Source of the DNA: Aphanomyces cochlioides
Lineage: Eukaryota > Oomycota > Saprolegniomycetes > Saprolegniales > Verrucalvaceae
Direction of reading: 5' to 3'
Assembly (NCBI GenBank): GCA_019828595.1
Contig: JAHQRK010000025.1
Span: forward strand, 434,001-498,000
Length of the DNA: 64,000 bases
Each line of letters opens with the position of its first letter. Position 1 is the stretch's first letter. Both the position numbers and the translations under genes were made by a program. The notes under the pieces were generated by a model, which did not search any database, was not told the origin of the DNA, and worked only from the letters and a program-made list of their open reading frames with translations. Below are positions 45,050 through 55,720 of the stretch, in pieces.

Positions 45050-46499
45050 ATGGACGAGTCTTGCGTTATCCTGCTGCTTTGTTTAATAGCTGCGATGGCC
45101 AGGGCCTCGATCATATTGACGCTCTGTCCGTCGGCGACGAGTGTGTCTGTACCATGCCTCAAGGACACAACGATGGGGTTGACGACGACCCTCCCGTCGT
45201 CGAGCAATCAGTCGTACAATTTCTCCAATCTCAACATCTCGGTCCTTCGAGACTTGCCGACGGACGCACAATGGGTGTAAGTTGACACGCGTATGGGGAC
45301 ATCAAGCTCAAGGTGTTTGTTTTCGCCAGGGATTTGTCGTACAACCAAATTTCCAACATCTCGCGCGGCGTGCCATCAACGCTCAAGTTTCTGTGAGAAC
45401 TCATGAACAAGAGCTTGGATCTGACAGTGCATTGACTTAGGAATTTGAGCCACAATACACTACAGAAGAACTGGATTCAAGCGCCTATCAATGCGACTAC
45501 ATTGTACATATCGCAATTTTGCACATGGCTTGATGACTCAGTGACGCAGGGATGTGAGCAACAATCAAGGGGGATTGCGTTGGATGGAGAATGTGTTGTG
45601 GGGAGTTTCGCTTCCGAAATTGACTCGACTGTATGTTCTTCTCTCTCTGCTCCCTTGGCATTGACCTCGCAATCTCTATAGCATCTTTCGAAACAACAAT
45701 TTAAGAGAGATGTCGTTGAGTTATGACAATTTTCCGTTCAACCCGCATCCCTTCTCTGCCTTGTACTGCGTTCATATGTCCAAAGCTATGACTGACTTGC
45801 TGTGTAGAGACTTGAGTGGCAACGTCAACATGAACTTCTCAGCGACTATCGATGTTTTCAACTATATCAACACAATTATTACCTTATCGGCGGATACAAA
45901 CTCATACAATGACACACTGCGAGCTTGCGGCAACCGCTCAGACTATGTTATGAAGCTCCGGTCTCTGCCCGTTCAGTATTCATCTCAAGGGGAGGCGCAG
46001 TACGATAAATCATCGGCAGCGCAGTATTTGTACGTGTGCAGTTGGGGGTATTTTGATCCGCTTCTCACTACTCCAGCTCCGGGTATATTCAATGTCTTGA
46101 TGCAATGACTTCAATTTTCTATGGGTCGTAGACGTTGGAAATCGGCCGTCATGGCCATCTTGGATGCTTGGCGTTGGTGTTGCTTTAATTTTGCTGGGGC
46201 TTGGATATCTGTACTATCGAAGGAGGGCTCGACGAAGAGAAGAGGAGCTCATACATCGAACGACTCCATCGAGCTCCATTTGCTCCACGCATGACATTGT
46301 GGGTCTTGAAATATATGAAGCGATGCCGATTGATGACATCCCGAACAACCAAGCTACACCTGTTGGAGTTGGTACAGTATTTCGAGCGATGCCCATTGGC
46401 GATAGCACTGATGATCGAGTGCACGACGCTATGCCAATTAGTGATGCCACTGGCGACCGACTCCACGACGCAATGCCAGTGAGTTCGACGACTAATTAA
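45050..46499 (+). CDS. LRR receptor-like membrane protein, no kinase domain
   Basis: The ATG at 45050 starts a signal peptide (MDESCVILLLCLIAAMARA). Splicing 45277-45329 yields TDAQWVDLSYNQISNIS, and 45393-45440 yields LKFLNLSHNTLQKNW, both canonical LRRs. Further introns are likely at 45631-45680 (frame not kept in my simple model), 45763-45807 (gives SALDLSGNVNMNFS) and one ending at 46131. A transmembrane helix (WMLGVGVALILLGLGYLYY, 46161-46217) is followed by a basic stop-transfer (RRRARRREEE). The short cytoplasmic tail repeats AMPIxD four times and ends at 46497. Oomycete relatives often continue into a kinase; here there is none. It probably sits at the plasma membrane and binds an unknown ligand. 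The one poor junction leaves open that it is a pseudogene. Confidence 0.62.
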
Positions 46500-46932
46500 T
46501 TTAAATAACCATACCCCTTCCTCATAGCCCCCCATTGGCACTACTAACATATTGTTACCACCTCATCTTGAATACAATCTCGTTCGATTAAGTTAGTGTA
46601 AAATCCTCCGAATAAAGTTGGCGACGTGAGGGGGCTTTGGGGCGAGATAATCATTGCCCCAGTGAAATCTCCAGCACATTGCCCCTTATTCCCCCCCCCG
46701 AAGTGTCGACAAGCAGAGAAATTATCCCCCTCCAACAAATGAACAGGATGTATCTTGATGTCTGTAACAAAAACTACCCAGCAACACGAGGTAGAGCTAC
46801 AAAAGAATACAATTGAGATTTACAAACATCCACGGCCAACGTTGCAACTAAAGTTAATCTCAACAAATGGATTAATGTCAAATATAGCGTTCAATGTCAT
46901 GACGAACACAACAGAAAAGGCAAGAAGTCCAG
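46500..46932. other. Intergenic between convergent LRR and elicitin-like genes
   Basis: Shared 3' region of two convergent genes. It contains a G-rich then C-rich stretch (GTGAGGGGGCTTTGGGG near 46627 and a 9-C run near 46692). The out-of-frame end of the elicitin-like gene lies at 46860-46985. No other gene. Confidence 0.5.
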
Positions 46933-47781
46933 CTACCACAGTTGACGCTGAAGACTTGGGCGTTGTCGTGGATGCACAGTGTGCTTTCCAGTGGAGGACG
47001 AGTTTTGGATTGAAATTGTTCCCTTGGTCGCATTCAAACTGGGATCGGGAAGGGTAACGTTCACGCTTGGAACAAACGTCTCGTTGGAGCACATGAGATA
47101 AGCAGTCTTGTACGTAATTTTCTCCAAAACCCAAGCGTCAATCGATCTTGAGATGAAGGTCGAAGTGTCTCCCATCCAAAAAGCGCATTCCTCCACCTTG
47201 AGCTGATGCACATCGTCGACAAATGCGAGACATTCTTTAGCCTTCAAAGCCGCCCAATATTGAGTTTGGGTCGGAAAAGCATCATCCGTTGAGAAAAAAC
47301 TCGACCAGTCAAAGCCAGACGCTTTCGAGCAGCCGTCCAAGTTCTTGGACGATTTCAACGAGGCGTAGAAGGTGTTCTTTTGCTCTGCTGTGCACCATGG
47401 AATGAACCTGGGCTTCACAGTCGTAAACAAGTCCTTACCGAAGGCCCAGTCTTCAAATTCTTGCTTAACAATGTAGGCGAAGGATTGATACCAGAATATA
47501 CAGGACGGGACATTGAGCTGATGGACTTCGGAGAGCAATGCATTGCAGCTGACAGAATACTTTGAGGTTTGCACTTGTTTGTCAGTGGGTTTGCTGTCTG
47601 TGGTATTGAAAAACGTGGCCCAGTTAAAACCCGAGTCTTTGATGCAGCCAGCCAAGTTGGTCGACGAAGCGATGGTGGTCACGACTTGGCCAACTTGTTG
47701 GTCTGTGCAATTGGGAGGACGAATATCGCAGGGAAGTTGAGCAGCAGCATACGCCAGAAAGGAAAGCAAGGCGAGTTTCAT
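46933..47781 (-). pseudogene. Elicitin-like secreted protein, copy 1, frameshifted C-terminus
   Basis: I chose the ATG at 47781 because MKLALLSFLAYAAAQ is a clear signal peptide; upstream residues look non-coding. Two similar domains of about 100 residues follow. Domain 1 has GCIKDSGFNWATFF, KPTDKQ, SCNALLSEVHQL and SCIFW; domain 2 has PWCTAEQ, GCSKASGFDWSSFF, ECLAFVDDVHQL and ECAFW. The CxxDSGY...PTxxQ...C pattern fits elicitin-like proteins, which bind sterols or lipids outside the cell. Compared with copy 2, one T is missing near 46982, so the frame leaves the Thr/Ser-rich stalk and hydrophobic tail (SASTVVAGLLAFSVVFVM in the other frame). The product would lose its probable GPI-anchor signal and be freely secreted, or the gene is dying. 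Confidence 0.75.
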
Positions 47782-47945
47782 TGCACAAGACGAGGAAAAT
47801 TGAGCAATGACTTGGGGGAGATCAGTTGAAATGTTTTGAAAATTGAATCTCGTGGCCAATGAAAAGTACAACACAACTTGGACGATCCGAACCTCTTCCG
47901 ATACTCAGTGTCACCCACTTATCACCCAAAGGAGCCCAAAATTTG

Positions 47946-47993
47946 GGGCTCCTGATGTGGGCTCCTGATGTGGGCTCCTGATGTGGGCTCCTG
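47946..47993. repeat. 13-bp tandem repeat
   Basis: GGGCTCCTGATGT in about 3.7 copies, upstream of the elicitin-like gene. No spacers. Confidence 0.9.
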
Positions 47994-48024
47994 TGATGAA
48001 TTGATATTATTACCGGGTATTACT

Positions 48025-48051
48025 ATCATTGACGAGACACTCGTCAATGAT
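48025..48051. repeat. 12-bp perfect hairpin
   Basis: ATCATTGACGAG, loop ACA, CTCGTCAATGAT. No T run follows, so it is not a bacterial-type terminator. Confidence 0.85.
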
Positions 48052-48670
48052 ATGCCAACGCGAATGGCTGAGGTAGTCATTCGAGCAGGCACAAGAATTG
48101 ACAGATAACTTGGTTAATTCCAATGCGTCTATTGTTTCTGGACTTAGTATTTTCTAATGTTTTATCTTTTCATGTACACGAATAGAACAGCAAATGAACT
48201 GTGTAGTCCACTAGCTAGATAGATTCCACTCGTGTTGTCTTATCTTCCACTGGGAGCGCTCAAGTTGAATCGCTTTGTAATCATTCTACTACAGCTGTAG
48301 TAGCATTGAAAAATGTTCGTGCGTCTATAGTTGCCGGGCAGACTGTACCCGTAGTATTTTGAAATACATTGTACGGTGTCTCGCAACTGTACCCGACAAT
48401 TTTGAGCATCATTTTGGAGACGAAATCGACCAATGTTGACGATAGCTGAGAAGGAAAGCGGCATCATAGATAGATAGAGAAGATAAATAGGAACATTTCT
48501 ATGATTCATTATTTTCTGTATGATGCCTAGGTCATGAGAGATAAGGGTTTGAAGTTGAGCCATGTTGCGCATTTTTATATGGAATTTTGTCCAGTCGCAC
48601 AGCCGTTATCCGGATTCAAGCATCCTTTATCCGGATGGCGGCAATTGGCTGATGCCTCAGTCGTAAAACA

Positions 48671-50898
48671 ATGGGCAGAGACAACAAACGTTCGGCACAT
48701 TTGAGAAGACTTGCAGGCGCAAAGAAGACAAAGATCCATGATCTAACTCGTATTAAAGACATCGACCATAAACATGAGGCAAGTGACACAAAAGCCACAC
48801 AATAATGTGAAACCCATGCGTTAGGATGATGGTTTAGTGTATGGTCCCTGGATGGACGAAGATGATGACACAATCGACTCTTGGGTCTGTGATACTTCCA
48901 TTCAAACTACACCGCCACTGATGTTTGATCAGTCTTCTTTGGGTCTAGCATTTCCTAAGGACCTCACGAGTTTACCGAAGGCTTGGGGATGTGGTGAAAA
49001 AAACCCTTCAGCGTGAAAGAAAGCGCAAAAAGACATGATAAACTTTGTCGATAGCTTAGGGATTAAGCCCCTCACGGCTTTTTGGGGTGATGACGCCATC
49101 GTACCTCGAAAGATGACCGACAAAAGCTTGGCTGGGTTTCCCCGGGTGTCGTAAATACATTACTTGCCGAACTCCGCTCAAAATTGACGACGGTGACAAA
49201 TGCCAGAAAGTCCAATGCTATGTTTCGAGACGCCAGTCTCTACGATGTGTTTCGATTGAGGTCTGTGGAAATATACTTTGCACGTATTCAAGGTGGAATT
49301 GGCCGAATGGATGCTTCTCGTACAGCTGCACTCAGCCTGGGTAGAGGTAATGATACGTTTCCATCAATTTTACATTGTTCTAGGTGAGTATGGAGCGCGC
49401 GTTGTGAGGCAGTGGGCAGAATTTTACGCTGAAAACCTACTTCTGCCTTCTATAGAGCACGGCCACAACATCAAGACTAAGTCCCTCATCCATGATGAGG
49501 ATGTTCGAATACGGTGTCGAGTCTTCCTCAAATCAACTAAGCCGAACGTGCGCTCAGTGCGAGCTTTCAAGGACTGGATACATGAGTCTCTTATACCTAG
49601 CGTTCTTGGGGAAAAGAGGTATGCTACATAGTTCGACCTATTGATTATCAACTTAATGGTTAGACAGAAGATTTACAATGACTCCACAATATACAGGTGG
49701 CTGTATATTCTCGGCTACAAGCACCGTCGCGTGACAAAGGGTATCTACATTGACGGCCATGAGAGGCAAGAGGTTGTCGCTTATCGCAAGGGATTTGTCG
49801 ATCGCGTAGCTGAGCTTCGTAAGTTCGCCATCCAATACGAAGATACAGACGATGGTCGAACAGTTCCTGTTGCTCCCCAACTCCATTGTGACGAAAAGCA
49901 AGTTGTCTTTGTATATCATGACGAATCTTGCTTTGCTGCAAACGATGGTATTCGCTGCTTGTGGCTTGAGGAGGGAGAAAATGTACTTCGACCAAAGGGG
50001 GATGGCAAATCTATCATGGTACGTCAAACCCTTATAATAATTATTGTTAAATTGACTTCAGGTCTCTGGTTTTTATGCTCATGCCACGGTCCCTTTACAC
50101 ATACAATCATCACGCCTGGCGTGAATGAAGACGGCTGGTGGCGTTGTGAGGATCTTGTGCATCAAGTTCGGGCAAATGCTTTGCCTCAATTCAATGCGTT
50201 GCACCCAAATATGCGCGGCATATTTATCTTTGACAATAGCATGAACCACAGGAAAAAGCTAATCGATGGCCTCAATGCACGACAACTGACACTCAAAGAT
50301 GGTGGGAAGAACGTCCCGAGAAGTACACGTGATGGGTTCTACATGGTGGACGATGTGTCCTATGTGCAGCGTATGCAAGGCAAAGGGTCTTCTCACCATT
50401 CTCCGTGAGCGTCGTCTCATCCGCACCGATCAGAAGGTGAGGCGTGCTTGCTACCCTCGCCCTTGCTCCGACACTGAGCCGTGCGCTTGTTGTGCTGTTA
50501 ATCTCTTGAGCCACCAAGCCGATTTTGCTGGGCAAAAGTCAATGCTTGAGGAGGCATTTGAAGGAAGTGGTCACTCTATGGATCTTCTCCCCAAGTTTCA
50601 CCCAGAGTTCAATCCTATCGAGAACTTCTGGGGTCGCGCAAAAGCTTTTTGTCGCGAGCACTGTGATTATCCCTTCAAAGGTCTCCAGAAGATTGTTCCA
50701 CAATCACTAGCTCATGTCCCGCTTGTGCATATTCAACGATTTGAGCGGCGGTGTCATCGTTATATGCAAGCCTATCATGCTGGACTTCCTCCCCATCTTG
50801 CAGAGTACGCTGTCAAGAAATACGCATCCCATCGAGGCATTCCGCCAGAGAACTTGATGATTCGTATGGAAATTGAGTTTGAAACCAGCAGGAAATAG
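48671..50898 (+). pseudogene. DDE_3-type transposase (IS630/Tc1-like, fungal-type family)
   Basis: The ATG at 48671 opens a basic stretch (MGRDNKRSAHLRRLAGAKK), then an acidic part (GPWMDEDDDTIDSW) and a basic block (TLQRERKRKKT near 49010), with frame breaks. The helical region (WAEFYAENLLLPS, IHDEDVRIRCRVFL) is followed by a 45-nt in-frame intron (49619-49663) and YRWLYILGYKHRRVTKG. The DDE fold shows VYHDESCFAANDG, GIFIFDNSMNH and HPEFNPIENFWGRAK. A second intron lies at 50019-50062; frameshifts fall just after it and near 50370. Members of this family, common in fungi, have a conserved C-terminal Cys/His region (HIQRFERRCHRYMQAY). No other gene is in the element. Confidence 0.82.
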
Positions 50899-50899
50899 G

Positions 50900-51237
50900 T
50901 TTCATTTGTAATATCTATCGTCAATTCATTCGATATCACATTCAAACTTCCATGGTCATTCCATGGATATCCACGGTACGGATTAAATTAATTGGAATTT
51001 ACATTGGAGAGCAATCGTCGAAATCGTCGAAAATGACGTTCTTTTTGCCTGAAACACGCTGTGGGCTTCAGAAACGTCGATTTCTTGATTTCGAAAGGAA
51101 ATCTCGAAACTAAAATGCAACTGGCCAATCGCTCAGTGGACATGATTTTATACAGGATATCGACCCCAACCCTATAAAAGTCTCCGAATATCTATAATTT
51201 GCATTGGAAAAAAATCGACCAAAAATGTCGACCATTG
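50900..51237. other. 3' flank of the IS630-like element
   Basis: AT-rich, with repeated TCGTCGAAA/CGTCGA motifs that recur near the left end (about 48415). These may be transposase-binding subterminal sites. No gene. Confidence 0.5.
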
Positions 51238-51280
51238 TCGGGTACAGTTGCGAGACACCATATAAAAAATTTATGGCATA

Positions 51281-52863
51281 CTTCCTCTGTTCCACATTAC
51301 TGCTCCAAAAGTAAAAACGACTTTTCCACATTACTGCGCAAAATGGATATGATTGGTTCATAAGAAAAAACTATGATTTCATTGGTCATTAATACCTAGC
51401 CTACAAGAGTAGCGATACAGGTCAAGAAACATTGGTCATCAGAAGACCAGCACGGCGCAAGGCTGCTTTCTTGAGGTGGGGTAACGCAAAGTGATTGCCC
51501 CCATCGTGCTCGAGAACAAGACGCATCACCGCCTGAAAGGTGAGAAACACGCTTTCAAGTTTCTCATAGCTCAAGTCGTTGAATGCTGAGAGGGTGGCGC
51601 GGATTACATCGTCCACAGTGCGACTCATCGTCTTGTATTGTAGGGACTGGATAGATGCAAAGAAGCCAAAGTCAAGCACGTTCAAGTCTGGGCTGTTTAA
51701 TGGCTGACGACGCATCACGAACTGCCACCCATCCGTAGACACGGCTGCCAGTTCGGTGTCCGTGATGGAACCATGTGGGGTGGCATTGTCACGTTGAAGA
51801 ACAACGCGCTTGTTGACACTTGGAAACGACGCCTTGATTGCAGGAATGACCTTGTTGATCACGTACTCACGATAAACAGTGGCATTGACATTGACCAGTG
51901 TCGTGACCATACTTCCAGCAGGACGGTTCCGTGAGTTGCGCGCTGCTGGGACTTCGCGTACGAACGGCCACATCCCCACTTTCCCATCAAAGACGATACC
52001 ACGTGCCTCATCGAAGCGAGGACGGGCCACAGCCGCCAGAAACTTAACTTTAGGGATAAAGCGTTTGCATTGCCATGCGCGACGCTGAGGAGTCTCACCA
52101 GGAACAAGGTAAACCTTGCGTCGATCCTTGTCCGCGTTAAACCATTTTTCGTCCAGGTGGACCACGTCCCATAAGTTGTCAAATTCGACGGTTCAAAATT
52201 CAGTGCGTTCAAGCTTGTTGGCATCCGACAGGAGCGGCTTGATCCGTGTCGAGTGACGTTTAAAGGTTCCGTTCTTCAGGGAGCGACTGAGTGTTACCAG
52301 CGACAGCCCAGTGGCGACAGAGATGTCTCGCAACGTTTCGCGTCGATCCATGGACACACCTTGTACAGCCTCCTTGATGCGTTGGGGCGTGTATCTTGGC
52401 TTCGGACCGACACGCCCGATCTTGCGTGACTGCGTTGATCCACGGGTGCGAAACGTGCGCCAAATGTAGGCAACGGTGCTCGGACTCATGTTGAGGAGCT
52501 CAGCCGTTTGGGCGATTGCATCACGGCGTAGTTTGCTTTTCTTGAAGAATCGGAGAAGGGTATGGATGACCTCTTCTTTCGACTCGCTCGACAGCTCCCG
52601 GCTGGTGTGTGCGGCTTGATTCTCCATGGTGGCAATTCAAAAATGAGTTTGTTTCATTATGTGGCGTAATTTTATTCGGTTGGTGTATATTTGAAGTTGA
52701 TTTTTGGCGCGAAAACTCATTCTGGGCACTTGAGAACCAATGGACAAAACCTGCACATTTTTATTCTCTTTAAATAATGATGTACTACATCGACTTTCGA
52801 CGTGAAATGTATTTTTGGGGTCGATCACATTTTTTTCTGAGTAGTAATGTGGAACAGAGGAAG
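51281..52863 (-). mobile_element. Plant-type mariner (DD39D) element, complete ends
   Basis: Terminal inverted repeats of 25 bp start CTTCCTCTGTTCCACATTAC (51281; inverted and ending at 52863), with one mismatch. TA borders both ends (51279-51280 and 52864-52865). The CTxCCTCxGTTCC start matches the style of plant mariner and Stowaway ends. The left end lies 16 bp from the end of the IS630-like element. Confidence 0.9.
51422..52627 (-). pseudogene. Mariner transposase, DD39D, one nonsense codon
   Basis: 402 codons from the ATG at 52627 (MENQAAHTSRELSS) with a single in-frame TGA at 52193-52195. The N-terminal half has two helix-turn-helix units (NMSPSTVAYIWRTF and TLRDISVATGLSLVTLSRSL). Catalytic motifs are VHLDEKWFN, LQRDNATPHG and NSPDLNVLDFGFF. 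The last two Asp residues are 39 apart, as in plant mariner-like elements. The rest of the frame is intact, so this copy was inactivated recently, or its stop is read through. Confidence 0.9.
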
Positions 52864-52877
52864 TATCAATTTCAGTA

Positions 52878-53921
52878 GGGGTAATCAAAGCTCTCGCTTT
52901 AAAATTTTCGGCTCGCTTTTATTTCTGAAATAAAATAGCGAAAAATCCGCATTATTTGAGCTGAGAAATTAAAGCGTCTCCAGAGGTGCTTTTAAAAATA
53001 AAAGCTGCTTTATTGGTTATATATGAACTTTATTATAGCATAGTCAAATGGGTATTATGATCAAACCTTGATACAGACAACTCACAGTTATGGGACTCAC
53101 AGCTTGAGAGCAATCACATTTGAAGGGAACAAATTTCTCGGACAAAAATGAAGTATACAAAAACCAAGTATAATTTTCTAACGTCACAATTGGTGGACTG
53201 AAGGACACAAGAACCCTGCCGAGGTGATCAATTTCATCCACCCAAGAACATTTCTATAAAAATTGTAGGTTTGTGATAGAGATTTGGAGTCGAAACGCTT
53301 CTCCGAACACCAAAGCGGCATGCTATAATCGTCATTCGTTGTTCTATGCACACTTTGGCATCGTATTTGAGTCTGCCATGCATCAATCCAGCTTCTCAAC
53401 ATTAGTGGAGAATAACACAAAGACCTCCGCCATGATTCAGAGAGTATTTAATAAAGATCACAAGAAGAATTGAGATGTTCTTGTTCGAAATGATAGCATA
53501 AAGTTTCAAATGCACTCTCCAGTCTTCCGGGTCCATCACTCTTGTTAAGGAAGGAGTGTTGGTACACCTAATGTCAATAGCCCTATAGCCCTAAAGTCTT
53601 AATATCCCTAAATATCACCAATACTGAAAACAAGTCGTGTTCGTAAGAGGGGAGGTTGAATCCAAGCACCGAGGTTGGGGGACAAATCGTGCTCTCCAAC
53701 TGTGAGTTGTCTGTAGCTGTAAGGATAGAGTCTTTACTGATATCCGCGGCATTGTCTTATGTGGTTTAAACAACTTTCATTTTCACTGACCATTTTGCTT
53801 CAGCTTTGATTCCTCCTGCTCAAGTTCACTTTTTCTTGGAGTGTTTTCTTTCAATATTGTTGCTTTTAATTTGAATAAAATTACGATAAAAGCGACACAA
53901 TTTGAGAGCTTTGATTACCCC
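52878..53921. mobile_element. TA-flanked element with GGGGTAATCAAAGCTCTC ends
   Basis: Perfect 18-bp inverted ends (52878-52895 and 53904-53921) lie inside TA on both sides (52876-52877 and 53922-53923). The 1044 bp hold only degenerate coding sequence on minus. It starts 12 bp after the mariner element. The transposase class is uncertain. Confidence 0.82.
53044..53420 (-). pseudogene. Degenerate transposase C-terminus, possibly piggyBac-like
   Basis: Two overlapping frames join as KSLSQTYNFYRNVLGW and MDEIDHLGRVLVSF, then LENYTWFLYTSFL. The layout YN-x-Y-x(5)-GWxDEIDxL, followed by a Trp, resembles the end of the DDE_Tnp_1_7 fold of piggyBac transposases. That assignment is weak: piggyBac elements duplicate TTAA, whereas this element has TA at its borders. 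No Cys-rich tail was recognised. Confidence 0.3.
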
Positions 53922-53923
53922 TA

Positions 53924-54575
53924 GTGAAATGTGGACTTGGCAGGTCATACTTAGTTCAATATGAAATATCGTATAGTATATAAAGTTAAGTACAATTTCT
54001 TCAAGGCAATGGTACTGAGCTAAGTTCACTAACACCTACATCCCAGAATACAGTCATGCATAATTTCTACGCCCACTACAACCTGCTTATGAAGTGTCAA
54101 GACGCCGCGCGTATCTTCCGCGAGTCAGCGTCCATCATGGCCTTTCCCCAAGTCATAAAATTAAGGTGATTTGATTGGTCAAAATATTGAAAATGTTGAT
54201 ATATGATTGGCTAGTCGATTATTCTGGGAAGTCGATTCGATTCAACAGCATGAATAATATCTTGATAGAAAAGAATGACTTGTATCGAATGAAATTATCG
54301 TATATTTGTGGAGAAAAAGGCGATGGAGAAAGTTCCTCCTTATATGGCCCACCATTTTCGCACCCTCAACTACTTCAAGCACTTCAAATGTGCAAAGTTT
54401 ATGAATTTCATCGCGATCACTCACGGGCATACCCTTGATGTGTCGGAAATGTTGTGCAAAAATGTCAGGGGGGAAATAGCCAATATGGGGAGGAATAGTC
54501 ATTTCCTATTTTAATTGAATACGTTCGGGCTTCCTATCAAATCTTGCTTGGCCAGTGGAGGATGTTATAGCCAAT
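53924..54575. other. Intergenic
   Basis: No gene recognised. Short overlapping frames around 54242-54514 on both strands show no known domain. GATTTGATTGGTCAAAATATTG near 54168 is typical of the AT-rich spacers in the window. Confidence 0.5.
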
Positions 54576-54745
54576 GAAGTATTCCAAGCGATGCCAATTG
54601 GTGATATCACTGGCGACCGACTCCACGACGTAATGCCAGTGAGTTCGACAGCTAATTTACTCCCATTCGTTTCGCCAAGTCCCCCCTCGACACTCCTGAC
54701 TTACTTACAATCTCGATTCGATTACAATCTTGTTTTTGAATCCTG
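54576..54745 (+). pseudogene. LRR receptor tail fragment (copy 2)
   Basis: Encodes VFQAMPIGDITGDRLHDVMP, nearly the same as the cytoplasmic tail end of the gene at 45050. Like that tail it lies just downstream of a convergent elicitin-like gene's 3' end. No LRR or transmembrane part remains. Confidence 0.7.
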
Positions 54746-54823
54746 ATGAAATAGGCTACGAAGGGGGTGGCTTAAGGAGAATAAAATTCCCCTGACAAAC
54801 GGATGAATGTCAAGCTCAGCCTT

Positions 54824-55720
54824 CTATGGCATGGCGAACGCAATAGTAAAGGCAAGAAGTCCTACAGCCACAGTTGACGCTGAAGACTTGGGCGTTGTTG
54901 TTGGTGCATCAGTGGGCTTTACGGTGGAGGACGAGGAGTTGTTTGGGATTGGAATTGTACCGTTGGTCGCATTCGAACTGGGATCAGGAAGGGTGACGTT
55001 CACGCTTGGAACAAACGTCTCGTTGGAGCACTTGAGGTACACTGTCTTGTACGCAATTTTCACTGAAACCCAAGCGTCGATCGGTCTCGTTGTGAAGTAC
55101 GTAATGTCCCCAATCCAAAGTACACACGAGTCGAGTTTGAGTTGATGCACATCGTCGACAAATGCGAGACATTCTTTGGCCTTCAAAGACGTCCAATATT
55201 GATTTTGGGTCGGAAACACATCATCCTTTGAGAAAAAACTCAACCAGTCGAAGCCAGACGCTTTCGTGCACCCGTCCAAGTTCTTGGACGTTTTCAACGA
55301 GGCGTAAAAGGCGTTCTTTTGCTCTCCTGTGCACCATGGAATGAATTTGGGCTTCATCGTAGTACCCAATTGCTTGTCGAAGGCCAAGTCTTCAAATTGG
55401 TGCTTGACAATAGCAGCGAAGTCTTGGTACCAGAACATACAGGACGTGACGTTGAGGCTATTGACTTCCGACAGCAACGCATTGCAGCTGACAGAATACT
55501 TGGAGGCTTGCTGTTGTTCGTCAGTTGGTTTGCTGTCCGTGGTGTTGAAAAACGTGGCCCAGTTGTAACCCGAGTCTTTGGTGCAGCCAGCCAAGTTGGT
55601 CGACGAAGCGATGGTGGTCACGACTTGACCAACTTGTTGATCGGTGCAATTGGGAGGGCTAATATCGCAGGGGAATTGAGCAGCAGCACAAGCAAGGAAG
55701 GCAAGCGAGGCGAGTTTCAT
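54824..55720 (-). CDS. Elicitin-like secreted protein, copy 2, probable GPI-anchored
   Basis: 298 residues from the ATG at 55720. Signal peptide MKLASLAFLACAAA, then two elicitin-like domains. Domain 1 (about 18-118) has PCDISPPNC, GCTKDSGYNWATFF, SCNALLSEVNSL and SCMFW. Domain 2 (about 125-235) has PWCTGEQ, GCTKASGFDW, ECLAFVDDVHQL, SCVLW and a final KC. A Thr/Ser/Pro-rich stalk (SSSSTVKPTDAPTTTPKSS) with several N-glycosylation sites leads to a hydrophobic tail ending AFAMP, as in GPI-anchored elicitin-like proteins. Elicitins bind sterols; whether this one does is inference. No intron is needed. It faces the LRR tail fragment, mirroring the pair at 45.0-47.8 kb. Confidence 0.82.
   Translation of the reverse strand: MKLASLAFLACAAAQFPCDISPPNCTDQQVGQVVTTIASSTNLAGCTKDSGYNWATFFNTTDSKPTDEQQQASKYSVSCNALLSEVNSLNVTSCMFWYQDFAAIVKHQFEDLAFDKQLGTTMKPKFIPWCTGEQKNAFYASLKTSKNLDGCTKASGFDWLSFFSKDDVFPTQNQYWTSLKAKECLAFVDDVHQLKLDSCVLWIGDITYFTTRPIDAWVSVKIAYKTVYLKCSNETFVPSVNVTLPDPSSNATNGTIPIPNNSSSSTVKPTDAPTTTPKSSASTVAVGLLAFTIAFAMP

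Larger units (their letters stand above)
48375..51264 (+). mobile_element. IS630/Tc1-mariner-like element with 26-bp inverted ends
   Basis: GGTGTCTCGCAACTGTACCC at 48377 is repeated inverted at 51238-51263, 26 bases in all (to CGACAAT). TA lies just outside both ends. The 2.9 kb hold one transposase on the plus strand plus AT-rich flanks with GTCGA/CGAC-rich subterminal stretches. Confidence 0.78.

Noticed and set aside
47946..47993. CRISPR-like repeat
   Set aside because: Pure 13-bp tandem repeat without spacers, in a eukaryotic context.
48025..48051. Hairpin as a transcription terminator
   Set aside because: No T run follows and the genome is eukaryotic.
48240..48572. Minus-strand frame near the IS630-like element
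   Set aside because: It overlaps the terminal inverted repeat and has no recognisable features.
49347..49383. Possible 37-nt intron in the IS630-like transposase
   Set aside because: Removing it breaks the frame, whereas reading through keeps it open.
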